From the IMG/VR virus record IMGVR_UViG_3300010150_000058, positions 1 through 37,347 of that record: 37,347 nucleotides of DNA. One strand, given 5' to 3'. Below, one piece after another: positions 18,365-31,900 of the stretch (position 1 is its first letter; each line of letters opens with the position of its first letter). Below the pieces are notes generated by a model. The model had not been told where the DNA came from. It ran no database searches and worked only from the letters and a program-made list of their open reading frames with translations. The DNA is from a virus. A program made the position numbers and the translations under genes.

Positions 18365-19951
18365 TTAAAATTCTAGAATAATTTTTACGTCTTCTTTTTG
18401 TCTAGAGTTCCTTGATACCAAGGGTCTGTTATCGATAAAAATAATATCTCCAGATGTTTTATTTATTTCAGGTTCTGATACGCCAGAACTGAAAGTTGAA
18501 TCTAGGGTTATCAACTTATTATTTACAGTAATACTACTGAGATTGAAAGTCGTATCTATGCTTGCAACAAAATTTCCGCTAGATCCATTAATTGAATTTG
18601 TGCCTCCAAAATCTAAGATTGCATTAGATGCTGTAGTTGTAACTCCAACATAATCTGCTTGATCAAATGTGGTAGGGTTGTAAAATAAAGAACGATCTTT
18701 AAAATACTTTAAAACTGACGTTTCGCCGTCATATGAGGCAACATATCCTTGAGCAACTCCTCCTTCAACTGTTTGTGTTATTTTTTCTCCAACATCTGGT
18801 GAAGTAGAACCATCACTCAAAGTAACTTTCAGTGAGTATACCCCAGAAAAAGTAGAATCTGTATAAGATTCTGTTGATATAAATTTACTTGGATTTTTTA
18901 AAATTCCAATTTGTGCAAATTTGGTGTCCAAAGGAAAGTCCTTTGTTGATCCATCAAATCTAGAATATGCTAGAACTTTATCTGCACCCAACTCTCTATA
19001 AATATCATACCCATGACCTTTAGATGGTGGAATTATTGGAATCAGTTTAGCCGGAGTTGTATATGTGTCACTAATTTGAAGTGGTCCTAAATCTACAACT
19101 CCATAAGTATACCCAGATCCTCCAGAAGTGACTGTTGTTTTTAATATTTTCCCAGACGTATCGGTTTCAACAAACACTTTAGCACCACTTCCGTCACCAT
19201 AAATGTCAACTTCTCCAGAAGTATATCCACCACTCCCTCTTTCATCTATATATACAAATTTTATTTGATTCTTATTTATATCTGAGTCTGCATTAGATCT
19301 AATATTTGATATCTGAGTATTTGTTGATGTTGCCCAATCATTAGGTAAAGGTATAAATTCAACGGAATCAAATTTTATAATATCTGAAGGTGATACTGTA
19401 AATAAGTATTTCCAGAGATACCCATCACCACTAGAACCTGCTTTTGATGGTTCTAAATCTGTAAATGTTGGTTTATCTTGAGACTGAGTTCCGCCAGTAT
19501 TAATTCCACTCGAATCATTGCTAAGACAAATATATACTTGAAATTGATCATTCATTACATAATAATTTGAATCATATAATCTACTTCTATCTGTCACTGC
19601 AGTTCTATTGGCGACACTGTAATCATGACGATACATATCATAAGTAGTTCCCTGCTTCCATTCAATTTTTCGTACACATCTACGAATATTTTCGGGAATT
19701 ATTCTTTTTCCATATAAAATAGTATCTCCATAATGAGGCAAGTAATCAAAATTATCTACTGGGTTTGGTAGTATTGAATCATTAGCATTTACACCTTCAG
19801 TATTATCCCAATTAGCATTTCTACCATATCCCGATACTCCAGGATTTGCCAATCCAACAAAAATATAATAATAATCACTTCCGTTAGATATAGTATCTAC
19901 AAAATTATTTGTAGATAGTATTCTAAATTGATCTGTAACGAACGCAGGCAT
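18365..19951 (-). CDS. 8: Baseplate wedge protein gp8
   Basis: A baseplate wedge component that binds gp7 and gp6. Length 528 residues, against 334 in T4, so it is enlarged. The N-terminal part is the conserved cyanophage gp8: MPAFVTDQFRILSTNNFVDT, YYYIFVGLANP, DTILYGKRIIPENIRRCVRK, TTYDMYRHDYSV, NYYVMNDQFQVYICL and GYLWKYLFTVSPSDIIKFDS. The extra length lies in the second half and contains a GxGY repeat (about 265-285, TTVTSGGSGYTYGVVDLGP) and an 'SGA'-like module (about 385-415, GGVAQGYVASYDGETSVLKY). It is preceded by a good TATAAATA box in the 30-base gap after gp7, but has no Shine-Dalgarno-like sequence before its ATG. A two-codon reading frame, ATG GTT TAA, lies just before the start. 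Confidence 0.93.
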   Translation of the reverse strand: MPAFVTDQFRILSTNNFVDTISNGSDYYYIFVGLANPGVSGYGRNANWDNTEGVNANDSILPNPVDNFDYLPHYGDTILYGKRIIPENIRRCVRKIEWKQGTTYDMYRHDYSVANRTAVTDRSRLYDSNYYVMNDQFQVYICLSNDSSGINTGGTQSQDKPTFTDLEPSKAGSSGDGYLWKYLFTVSPSDIIKFDSVEFIPLPNDWATSTNTQISNIRSNADSDINKNQIKFVYIDERGSGGYTSGEVDIYGDGSGAKVFVETDTSGKILKTTVTSGGSGYTYGVVDLGPLQISDTYTTPAKLIPIIPPSKGHGYDIYRELGADKVLAYSRFDGSTKDFPLDTKFAQIGILKNPSKFISTESYTDSTFSGVYSLKVTLSDGSTSPDVGEKITQTVEGGVAQGYVASYDGETSVLKYFKDRSLFYNPTTFDQADYVGVTTTASNAILDFGGTNSINGSSGNFVASIDTTFNLSSITVNNKLITLDSTFSSGVSEPEINKTSGDIIFIDNRPLVSRNSRQKEDVKIILEF

Positions 19952-19969
19952 TTTAAACCATTTTTTTAT

Positions 19970-19977
19970 TATTTATA
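19970..19977 (-). promoter_or_regulatory. Late promoter box (TATAAATA) before gp8
   Basis: An exact T4 late consensus TATAAATA on the minus strand, located in the 30-base gap between gp7 and gp8. It ends 18 bases before the gp8 ATG, so the transcript would have a very short leader of roughly a dozen bases. Exact match plus intergenic placement make this the best late promoter in the window. Confidence 0.75.
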
Positions 19978-19981
19978 AGTG

Positions 19982-22900
19982 TTAGGTTGAAGTTGTTCTT
20001 TTCTTTAGTGAACCAGTATCTCGCAATCCAGCACCAGCACCTCTTCTTTGAACTGTAGGATATGTTCCTAATCCAGATGTAGTATAAGAAGTGATTGCTA
20101 TAGAAACTGGATTATTAGATCTAGTAAATCCAGATATTTTTCCCCAAGAGAATTTTCCAACAGGATTTAATAATGTTCCAGTAGTTCCAATACCAACCTC
20201 ACCACTAATATTAGTATCACTCTTAACATTACAAGTAATTATTCCTGTAATAGTATCAATACCATGAACCTTATAAATGTTATTGAGGAATTGAGTACTA
20301 ATCCCAATTACTTCAGTATCATTATTATCATTAATTGATGTTATACCATTACCAATTCTAGTGTCAAATATATGAATAGGAATTCCTTCTGTTATAGATG
20401 TATAATTATCATTAAGAGCTTTTAGTGTGAATTCTAGTGCTAATGGTGCTCCATTAGTTCCTGTTGTTGTAGCAATTCCTACAATAGACCCACTCAGACC
20501 TTGAACAACATTTGCATTAGTTAATAATTCACTTTCAAAAGTTGGAAAATCTAATATAACTTGTGGTGGATTTGTACTTGTATATCCAGATCCAGGATTA
20601 ATTACAGTGACAGAATCTATATTGCCATTTGACACAGTTACAGAAGCTGTTGCCGTGGTTCCAATACCAACGTCTCCTGATGTTCCTATACCAACATTAT
20701 ACCATTTCCTATCACTTCCAATACCAATTATGGGATTTGAAACATTAACAGATGGTGCGTTAGTATATCCAATACCAGCATCAACAATATCAAATGATGA
20801 TATTGTCCCTGTAGCAGAAACGATTGCTGTAATAATTCCAACTTTATTATTATCTTGATTTGGGACAACCAAAACATCAATTTTCTTTAAATTTACAGCA
20901 TCTTCATAATCAAAAAATTCAGAATTATCTAAGTATAATACAGTATCTGTAGTATTAAAGTCTGTTATAACCTTTGCTGTCGGATATACTTGAGTTGCCA
21001 AAGAATCTCTAGACTTGTAGTAAGTTTGTTGATTTATTACAATATCTTCTTTTTGCCTAATCCAATCGATAGGTTTTAAATTAATTTCATCTATGCCATC
21101 TCCATAATATAGATTTGTCTCAAGTATATCTGCATTAACAATATCGTAAATAAGTCTCTTATCTTGCTGCTTAGTAATATCCAAATATGAATTATTACTT
21201 TGTATTTGTAGTGTATCACCGATTTGTATTATTTCATTTACATCAACTCGTGAAGAATCTTCTCCCCTAGTTCCAACATAAAAATAGATTTTAACATCAT
21301 CTTCAACTTTTGGTGCAGTTAGGAATCTAAATGCTGATCCCCCAACAAATTGATATGCAATTCCAGGTTCTTGCAATATACCATTAATAAAAATTACTAA
21401 TAATGAATCAAAGTCGATTGCAGAAGAAGTTAAATCATTAGGATCTTTAGAGAAAGATAATAACTCAGTTTCGTAATATAATGGATAAACTAATCTTGAT
21501 CCATTCTGATAAGGTTTGATACTATCAATCAAATTCATCTCTCCAAATTGCCATGCAGCAACACTATCATTATAAGTATTCAAAACATATAATTGGAATT
21601 TTTCTATTGGTTCGGAAAGATGTCTATCTGTGACTATTCCAGATACGGTTAATACATCGCCAGTCTCAAAAGCATATCCTGCTCTTGCAACACTAAATGA
21701 AGACACTTCGAATAATGTTGATCCAATACCAACAGAACCTGACTCATCAATACCTGGAGAAGGTCCAACTTCAACATTCATAAGCATATTAATTCCAACT
21801 TCTGTGGTAGCACCCACTCCCAATCTAGAAACTCCAACAACTTCGAGATTATCATATGATGGGTTTGAAATATTTAATATAGGATATGTATAATTTGTAC
21901 CTCCATTAGAAACATTAAATGATAATGTTCCCCCTAAACCAACAGTGACATCAACAACACCGCCAGAACCGACCATAGATCCTGCATCTATCGTTATAGT
22001 ATCGTCTGTGTATGCAGTAATATCGGTTGCAATACCTGCTAAAGGATCTGTTGCTCTTGGATAACCAATAACAAATTTATGACCATCAGAGGAGCAAGTA
22101 AACTTTAATGATCCTGTTGTTACAGTAATATCATCACCAGTATCCAATCCATGATTTTCAATGACGAGAACCATATTTCCAGTTACAGGGTTATAAGTTG
22201 CAAATGTTGGAGTGAAATTATTTCCACCACTTTGAACAGAATTTTCATCGCTTTCTACAAATTTATGAATATAATCTTCTGCAGCGTCTTTTACAGAAAC
22301 TGAGGCTGTATCTTGTCTATATCCAGATCCATTCGTCAACCGACTATTCCATACAAATACTGTTCCATATCCAACATAATAATGTTCCAATGTTGAAATG
22401 CCTACATTTAAACTAAATGATTCTGTTCCAATTCCAATAATATCAGTAACATCATCATGCAATGGAAACTCTGATGTAATTCCTGTATTAGAATTACATG
22501 TGAATGCAAGTCCAACCAATTTCACTTGATTTGCCTTAGATTCTACTAACTTATAAATCTCTTCTTGTGGAGAAGTTATTGTCAAATGTCCCAGATTATT
22601 ATCATAGGTTGCTGTAGTTATAGCAACAGTCTTTCCTGTAGATGCCACACTAATAACTGGATTTAAAATAGTTCCATTGTCATCAATATTTAATTTTACC
22701 TTAGCACCAACAAGAGGAGCATATCCAAGACCTGCAGTAGATCCAAGAGAAACAATAATACCACCTCTAGGCAATTGATTTTGGTTTATATCCGAATCGG
22801 AAATTGTCAATACATCTAAATCATCTCTGAGTCCAGAAAATACTACACTTGAAATGCCTGCAGGAATATCGCTAACTATTTTAAAATTGTGATTTGTAAT

Positions 22901-25900
22901 ATTTTCAGTAAGAGGAGTTTGGAATATTCCATTAATAAACAATATACCATTTCCAGAAGTTGTTCCTAAACCAACTGTACTTATTCCTTGAGATTTTAAT
23001 TCAAAAGTAGTTGTTTTTCCGTCAAATTCATTTGAAAAATCATCAAAAATTTCATTTGTAGTATAATTTTTCCTCAGAAAAGTTCTACCATTAAAAGTTG
23101 CTCTTGCTCTGAATAAATTTGATTCATCTTTTGTTGACAAATCTCCAACATTTCCTCTTGGAGGATTAGTAAAGTGTATAGAATCGCCAACAATGTTATA
23201 TGATCCCTTGTAAAGTGAGACACTATCTCCAATATCATGAGATGTTGCAGCACTGCCAACACTACCACGTTTTACCTCTACAACATTTAAATCTCCAGTA
23301 AAATACAAGATAGGTCCGGAAGTTGATGTTCCTATACCAACATTCAATACTTGCATATATTCATCATCAACTTTTATGATATCATTTGGATTTATTGAAC
23401 TTATACCCGATAAAGTTACAAAAGTATCTGCAATTCCTACATTTTTATCAGAGATTGAATGACTAATGTCTGTATATAATAAAGGATATTGTGCCAAATC
23501 ATTAATGGTTATTAAAACCTTTTCATTTTTCTTATACATTTCAAATTCATGTGCATTACCTTCACCCAAATAAGATGAAAACTGTATTGCAATATCATTA
23601 TTTGCATCATATTCACTTAAAGCAACTTTGAAATTGTCATTATCAATTTTTATTGCATAAACTTCAGTAGACAATCCAACATTACTACTAGTATGAATTG
23701 CACTATTTCCTAATCCAATAAATGTTGACTTTGGTGTGTAAATTAATCTTTCGCCAGTACTAAAGAAATGATTATTTAAAGTAAACTGCCCTGTAGTAGG
23801 GTCGAATTTAGTTTGGTCAAAAGGATCAAAAGACTTATTGAAAATTGGAACATTATCATACTTTAAAGGAAAATCAAGTCTATTTCTTTGAGTGGAATTA
23901 ACGCCAAAATATTTTGCAACACTAAAAGATTTATTTAATGATCCAATATCCAAATCTAATGGAATGTTTATTTCATCTAAAAATGTATAGAATGAGTAAT
24001 CCAGTTGTGTAATAGTTAAATTTGAATTGGAATATTCATCATTTCTTTCAAATTCTAATTTCAGATTATTTTGATTAAGACTAGTTTTAAATACACCCAT
24101 TGTATTACCAATAGAAGTAATAGGTCCTTCAACTATATACGAGTTTTCACTATCATGTATGTTTACAATTTGATGCAAAGAAACAGTATTCCCAATACTC
24201 ACTCTAGCTAATGTCTTTATTGTAGAAAATAATTCTCGATCATAATACCTGGTTGTGACAATTCCCACACTGGTTCCAGTTTCATAAACAGAAGTATCTA
24301 AAACTACAGTTCTTTCAGAATTATCATCCTGCCTTTGAGATTTAAATCTATAGGTTCCTACACCAACTGGACTACTCTTAAATTGATACGATTTTGTTCT
24401 TACTAGTGTGTTAGATATCTCATCACAATAAAAACTCAAGTTTAAATTATTTGAACTTTTTTTAATTCCGAATGTTCCCAATCCGATAGATGATATATCA
24501 TTATCTGATGATTCAAAATTTGATTCTGAAAATATAAACTCTGTACCATCATATAATGACACAATTTCATAATATTTTGATTGATTAGAATCTAAATCTA
24601 CTACGTGCGCTTCTACCATTATAGAATCATATGTAGTTAAATCATAGGAAGTAATTACATCTTCGGTAATTTTACTTCCAACATTTTTTTGATTTGTAAA
24701 AATATCTGCAGCATCGAATGATAATAAATTTTCATTATCATTAAAATTAGTATATTTTTCATTAAAAACCTTTATTTCATAATCAATATCATAAGGATTA
24801 TTTGGATAAAAATATAAATCCAAATCACCAGTATCAGTTGCAACTGGTGATATTGTCATATAAGTTTCAGAATTTGAATTATTATTATGAGATAGTTTAT
24901 CTAAACTATAAACATTTTCTACTCCATCATATAATGATACAATTTCAAAATATGCTAACTGATTATATCCTTTACTAATACTATTATTTGTAGTTTTTAC
25001 TTGGACTAAAGTCTTATAGAAAGATCTTCTATCCGATAAACTTTTTATAATTAAATTTGTATCATACTCTTCATCATCTTCACTACTAAAAAGTGGACTT
25101 ATGTCATCAATTTGAAGAACTCTATTTGACTGTGAGAGGAAATAGTCTGATAACTTTATATTTTTAAATTGAATAAATTTACTTCTATCGTTTAAAGGAC
25201 TAAAATCAGTGACAACATCAAAGTTCTTAATTGTATCTACTCTAGTTTGAGAAATAAATGATTGGAGACTTTCAACAACGCTACTGTTAGTTAGACCAGT
25301 TGTTAATATACCAGAAACATTCTGTTGAATTTGGGTATCTGCAAAGTTTTTGGTTCCTATTGGATGAACGATAGTATTAATTGGAGTTTTTATTTCATCC
25401 CAAGTTTTTTCACTTTTAAGAGTATATGATAAATTCTGATAATAATCATTATCAGAAATAACTTGTGTATCTGTATTAGTTTTTCCAGAATCACTATCCC
25501 ATCCATAATCTTTAGTAGAAGATCCAGAGATGAGATAGTATCCATTAATTAAAGATACATCAAAAATATCTGCTCTAAATCCAGAACTCTTTCCAATTAT
25601 AGTGACTCCAGTGTCTAACTTATAATTTCCATTCAACTTCAAATAATCTTTATTTACCTCCCCTACTGTTAATCCAGTTTCAATCATCAATCCAGATTGA
25701 TCAAGTATAAAAATTTCTTCTTTAATGAAGAATGCCGAATAATCTTGGTTTGCTACAAATGAAGGATAATCGGTAGATTTAATCATTGTAGCAAAGCTGT
25801 CTATTTGAAATGTGACTGCAATACCCGGATCTCCAAATAATTTAGGTATTTGGATAGTAACTTCTCCTGGATTAGAATTTGAGGTGTAGTCAATTACATC

Positions 25901-28900
25901 AAAAAATTCAAATCCATGATATTCGGAATTGTATCCAATCCCAGTATCTTCTAAAATTTGTATATCCTCTACAAAAACTTTGTCTCCTACTTCAAAAGGA
26001 TCTTCCACATATCCCAAAATGGGAGTTTTTAATAAGCATGTTATTATGCCAGTGTTACTGCTATCAACTTCAATAATTCTTATTCCATTTGCATTGTTAA
26101 CAGACTTAATTGATACTTGTCTTTCAGGTAATCCAGTAACTGGTGCTGATATTTCAACTGCCGTTATATTTGCATTACCAATACCAGATCCTGATATTTC
26201 TGCAGTTAGAAGTCCCCGATCAATTTTTTTGCCAGTATCAGAATCAACAATTACTAAAGATGGGGCATTTGGGTATCCACTTCCTCCATCAACAACTTCT
26301 ACAGATTTTAAAAACTGCGAATTAACCAAACTTACATTCTGCGATGTCTTTAAAGCTGGTGATATGGTATTGTCAATACTATATTCATAACCATAATTCA
26401 ATTCACTATAATCGATAAGTTTTCCTACACTTTTCGATCTTAGTGCTACTAATAGACCAGTTCCATTTGCAGAATTTGATCCCGCATAATATGGAACATT
26501 ATTATATAAATTTCCTTCGCTAATAATTTTTAAATCATATACAGATCCAATTCCTGTCAATGAATTGGTAGTATATTCTAATGTTGAGCAATCTGCACTA
26601 CTATACGATAGTCTTTCTGGAACATTATCTAGAAAAATATCAAATTTAGTATCTTGGACGTTAGATATTAAATATTTTCCACTATATGCACTATTTTTAA
26701 ATAAAATTTTCGATTTATGTGACGTATTTATAACTTTCGACTCTGCATTCACCAATGAATAGTATAATACATCGGGTAAATTATCATTATATCTTAAAGT
26801 TAGGGATGCTTCTGAAGATACTCCTACAATACCAACACCAGATGTGGAAAATTCTAATGTATTTGATGTTGAAATAAATTCATCATTTAAGTCTTCATCA
26901 TAAAAAAGATTTAGTTTATAGTTTTCTAAAGAACTATCAGATAAGTCAAAGACTAAATTATTGTTCCTAACCAAGTTTATATTTGGTTGAATTAATGAAA
27001 TTTCTTGAGTTCCTATACCAACGCTATTAATAGAAACTAATCTTGGCAATTCTGATATAGAATCTTTATAAGTTTCGGATAATCTTATAGTATCGATATC
27101 AACTTTATTGACATAATATACTCCTTCATTTAATCCAGATGGAGTTGAAGTTGAAATATAATAGACCTCATCACCACTAGAAAGCAGATGATTTTCTATA
27201 CTTATAGAATTTGTGTTTATGTCTATATCTGTAAGTGTACTAAATCCTATAGTTTTTAAAGACAATGAATTTATTTCTGGTATGTACTTTACATCCACAA
27301 ATGTGGTATTTCCAACACCCACATTTAGCTTTGGAGAAACTTTTAAATCAATTAAATCGCCAGATGTTAGATTGTGGAAAGTTGATATTGAAACTGTAGT
27401 TAGATTTTGATATACAGTAGAAATTTCTTCGTTATATGCAGATTCAAAATTATAATCATAATTATTTGATCCAACATTAGAATTAGATGGAAAATAAAGT
27501 CCATTCGTAGTAATTGTCAAATTAGAAGAAGTTACTATGCCAATATAATCTTTTGACTTATTGATTATATAAAGTTTTTCTGGAAGTACTGTATTTAATA
27601 AAATTGATGTATTGGAATTTGGATCATCTTGTACTGTAATTGATGCTGAATTAGTAGAACCTTTATATAAAAGAACCTCTTGTCCAGTATGAAAACCGTG
27701 ATTTGGTAAATAAATGCTTTGAGTTTGTATATTTTTAGTTATTAACTCGCCACCAAGATAAAATGATCGTGAAGTGGTGATTCCAGAGATTGTTCCAACA
27801 CCAATGGATTGGGCAGGATTAAAATATCTTTTATAATTTTCAATATTATTATTTGATTCAATATTAGAATTTATTCTTATAATGTTTGGTAAAAAATTGA
27901 CAGTGGATAATGATGTACTTGCTCCACTAACTCCAGTTTTCCTACATCGTACTATCTTTTTATCTGGAAAATAATTGAAAATAGTAAAATACTGATCATT
28001 TGATTCTCCCTTAATTTCAATAGAACTTCCAATAGATACCATTTTGGGGAAGTTTTGTAGTTTAATATCAGTAACAATTCCAGTTACATTTGGATGATGA
28101 GTTCCTGAAGTTGCATTTGGATCATAGGATGGAATTTCTTCATCAAGTTTAGTAGAAAAGGTATCAACTTCTGCAACGTAATCTCCATTTAGAGGTTCAA
28201 AATTTGTTGTTAATCCAGTAATACTAATTACAGTATTATTTACTATATCATGGGATGGTAATATTCGTATAAAACTGCTAGAAGCATTATAAGGATATAC
28301 TTTTGCATTAGTATACTTTATATAATTATTTTCTATATTATCAATTTGTTTTCCATAAATTGACCCAACTTCAGATACAAATCCATATCCAGATGAAGAT
28401 GGAGAATTTTCAAAGTTTAATGTGTCACCAACCTTAAAATTAGATCCAGCTTTAATTATTTCGTATGAATCTATAGATCCTTTAGTGACAGAATTTATCT
28501 CTACAGTATGACTATTAGATGAACTATTGGAGGGGAAGAAATCATATCCTGCATATGCATCTTGCACTTTATATGGAAATGTATTTCTGAATAGTGAACT
28601 ATTTTCAAAGTCAAACGATTGGTTTAGTATATTATTATTATTATCATCTACCAACTTACTTCTGTAATTAATACCAATAAAATATGGAAAAGATCCTACA
28701 TTTTCATTGTTTGGATTCAATATGGCAGTTGCAAAATATGCATAAACGCCATTTGGAAATTCTGGTGTTTTGCACCATCTACCGTTATGAATATCTAAAT
28801 CGCCACTATTATTAAATTTATAGTCATCTATAAAATAACCTTCTGGAAATTCTGAATTTGTTGGTCTATTTGTAATATTGCTGAGACTCTTATTATATCC

Positions 28901-31900
28901 AGAAACTAATCTTTTAATTATTGTTGGATTTTCTGGATCTTTATATCCAAGAGGTCCATAAATTGGATTTCCGTCATAAGCCCAACCAATAATTGATGAG
29001 TGACTCGTTTCATTATCATTAAATTCATTTTTTAACAAGTCCGAGTATCCACTTACAACATACTGCAACTCATTATTAATGTTTTTATATAAAAATTCAT
29101 ATGAAGGATCTCTTCTGTCCGAATATTGAATTCCATACTTATATGAATTATCAACAGTTAAGGATCTAACTCTTGCATTTATAATTGCATTTTTCCCACT
29201 GAAAACTGGAATGATTTTTATGTCATCAAAAGAATAATTGGCACCAGATTCTATGACATGAACAGTAGATACTCTATTATTGGAAATTTCTGCTCTAAGA
29301 ATTGCTCCAATACCTTTATTGCTGATTACCTGCAATTCTGGGACAGAATAATAATCATAACCTCCATAATTTACAATTACCCTATCAATTTTACCTGCAG
29401 AAGTAACTACAGGAGTAAAAGATGCTTCTTTTCCTTGCTGTATAATTACATTAGGCGATTCTTCAATATTTAATAATGTAGATCCATATCCACTTCCCTC
29501 TTCATATAAGTATGCATCAATAATACCTCCTTTTACAACTGGTGTAGTAACAATACTAGATGCAACCTGTTCCCCATCGGAAACATAACTAATTTGAACA
29601 CTAATATCCGGATAATTGAAATATTGGTAACCACTTCCACTAGATCCTATAGAAACGTATTTTTCTCTAGAATAAAAAGAAATGTCTGTTCCACCGACAC
29701 CAGCATTACATACTCTAAACGAATCATCATCAACTTTTAAAATGTAGTATTGATTCGTTGTAGAAATTCCAGATATAGAACTTGTTTCAAAATCATACGT
29801 AACTAATTCTCCAGAAGAAAATCCGTGGTTTTTGAAGGTTATAGTATCATTGATGGTTGAAATGCCTGATTGCTTTACCGTCAATTTTCTATTAGTAAAT
29901 CCTTCACCGGGATTTTCGACAATTATTGAAGATATTACATTTCTAGGTTCAGTTTTAAACTTATGTATACCAGAATTGCCTTCTGTCGATAACCCTACAG
30001 TATTAATTCCACTCCTAAAGTCTGATAATGTTGGATATAGTTCAACAGTTGATGGATTTATTACCTTGACAAAAAATGGAGTATTATTAGTTAAATAACC
30101 AGTACTCACATTCAATCCACCAAAGTTGGAAATACCAATTTTTTGATTATTAATATCATTAATATCATAAAAAACTTTTTCGCCGCTAAAAAAGTTATGA
30201 TTTGTTAGAAATGTTATAGTCTCATCATCAAAACTAAGTCCGCCACCATCAGATAAGGTGCGAGCATTAAAGAAAACTTCTCTAGAAAATGTTTTTGTAT
30301 TGGCCTTTAATTTTGCATTTTTTCCATTTCCCCCACTTATTGTTACTATAGGAGAATCTGATTCAAAATCAATATTATCAATATATACTTTTTCTATAGA
30401 TCCTTGCAAAACGGGTTGTATTTTAGCAGATCCACTTTCTAACTTTAAATTTGGTGGATTTATTACATCATAACCAGAACCTGAGTTAATTGTATCTAAT
30501 TTTTCTAATGGTCCATAATAAATTTTGCTATTGCTTACAGATCCCAATATTTCCACACCATTTATTAATGTACCAATTGGTTTTGATTCAATTTTTTCTC
30601 CAGATGTAGATAAATTTACATAATATGGTATCTTTTTAAAACTTTTTGATGAAGAAATTTTGTTAGTAGATGTTATTTGATCTGATAATGTAAAAGTATG
30701 AGTTCCTTCTGGAAGTATATTACTTCCTAAGTAAATAAAATTATCTGTAGGAATTGAAGAAGGGGAAAGGTATAATTTTATATCCAGAAAATTTGATATC
30801 GTTATATAATATTCCCCTTTCTCCAAACCATTGATAGGATTTTCTCCACTATGAGAATAAAATACTTTATCACCATTAATAAATGATGATATCGAATTAA
30901 ATCTTATTGTTGTATAAGAATTTTTACTCTCATCATAATTTATTATACTATTTGCTGTAGACTTTACAACATCTTTTGTAATATTATAAGATGGTAATGA
31001 ATTTGATGCTACGTATAAATTTTCTGAATTTTCATCATAAAGGTTAATAATATTAGTAGTTAAATTATTATATTTTAGTGGAACTTGAGTACTTTGAGCA
31101 AAATCTAATTTTCTGCGGATATCATAACTTCCAAAAGAATTTAATGAAGATAATCCACTACTAAAAGTTATTTCATTATCAAAAATATCATTAACAGAAA
31201 CATCTGAGAGTGTAGTTTCAACTATTTCAGTATTTCTTTTTAAGAATTCTACCCTATCACCAACTTTTAAAAATGCTCTATCTAGAACTGTACTTGTTGT
31301 TGCAGTAGATCCCTCAAAGTTTACAGAGTCAAGTTCAATTCTTACACTAGTATTGTAAATGAAACTATTAGAAATAATTTGATCTCTGGTATTATCATCA
31401 GTATTTTTTATATTTTTACCAAAAGAATCGACAGATATAGTTTCTCCAACAGAATTTATATGCGTTTTGTTATTAGATGTATCTAATAAAATATCAGACA
31501 ATGATCCTAATAATCTAAATTCTACTTTTTTTGTAGAATCTCCATTTTCATAAGCATAATAAGTGGAATTGCTGTGAAGATTAGAAGTTTTTACAATATC
31601 TAAGTCAATATAATTACTTGTTGTGGTGTAACACCCAAGAAATTGATTTACAGTTTTTTCAGTATAAAAAATTTCAGTTCCAGCATAAAAAATACTACCA
31701 GTTTGCTCAAATCCAATAGTTGAATCTACTGTCAATACATTTGCATTATCTGACAAATTTATTGAATCTACTAGTTTTGTAGATGGTGTAGGTGCAAATA
31801 CGCTTGTTAATTCATCGTTAGATTCTTCAAATCCGACATATAATAAAATTCTATAGAATGTACGTCCATTTTTTGTGAGTATTTCTATTTCGGAAATAGA

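Noticed and set aside
25929-26390. 153-codon plus-strand open frame, the longest antisense one
   Set aside because: It lies wholly within the gp7-like gene, has a Pro/Ser/Thr-rich low-complexity product caused by the repeats on the other strand, and no promoter or ribosome site.
20160-27330. Recurring DNA words such as CCAATACCAAC as DNA repeats or recombination sites
   Set aside because: They fall in frame and encode the repeated VGIG-type peptide motif, so protein repetition explains them; no flanking structure of a mobile element or CRISPR is seen.
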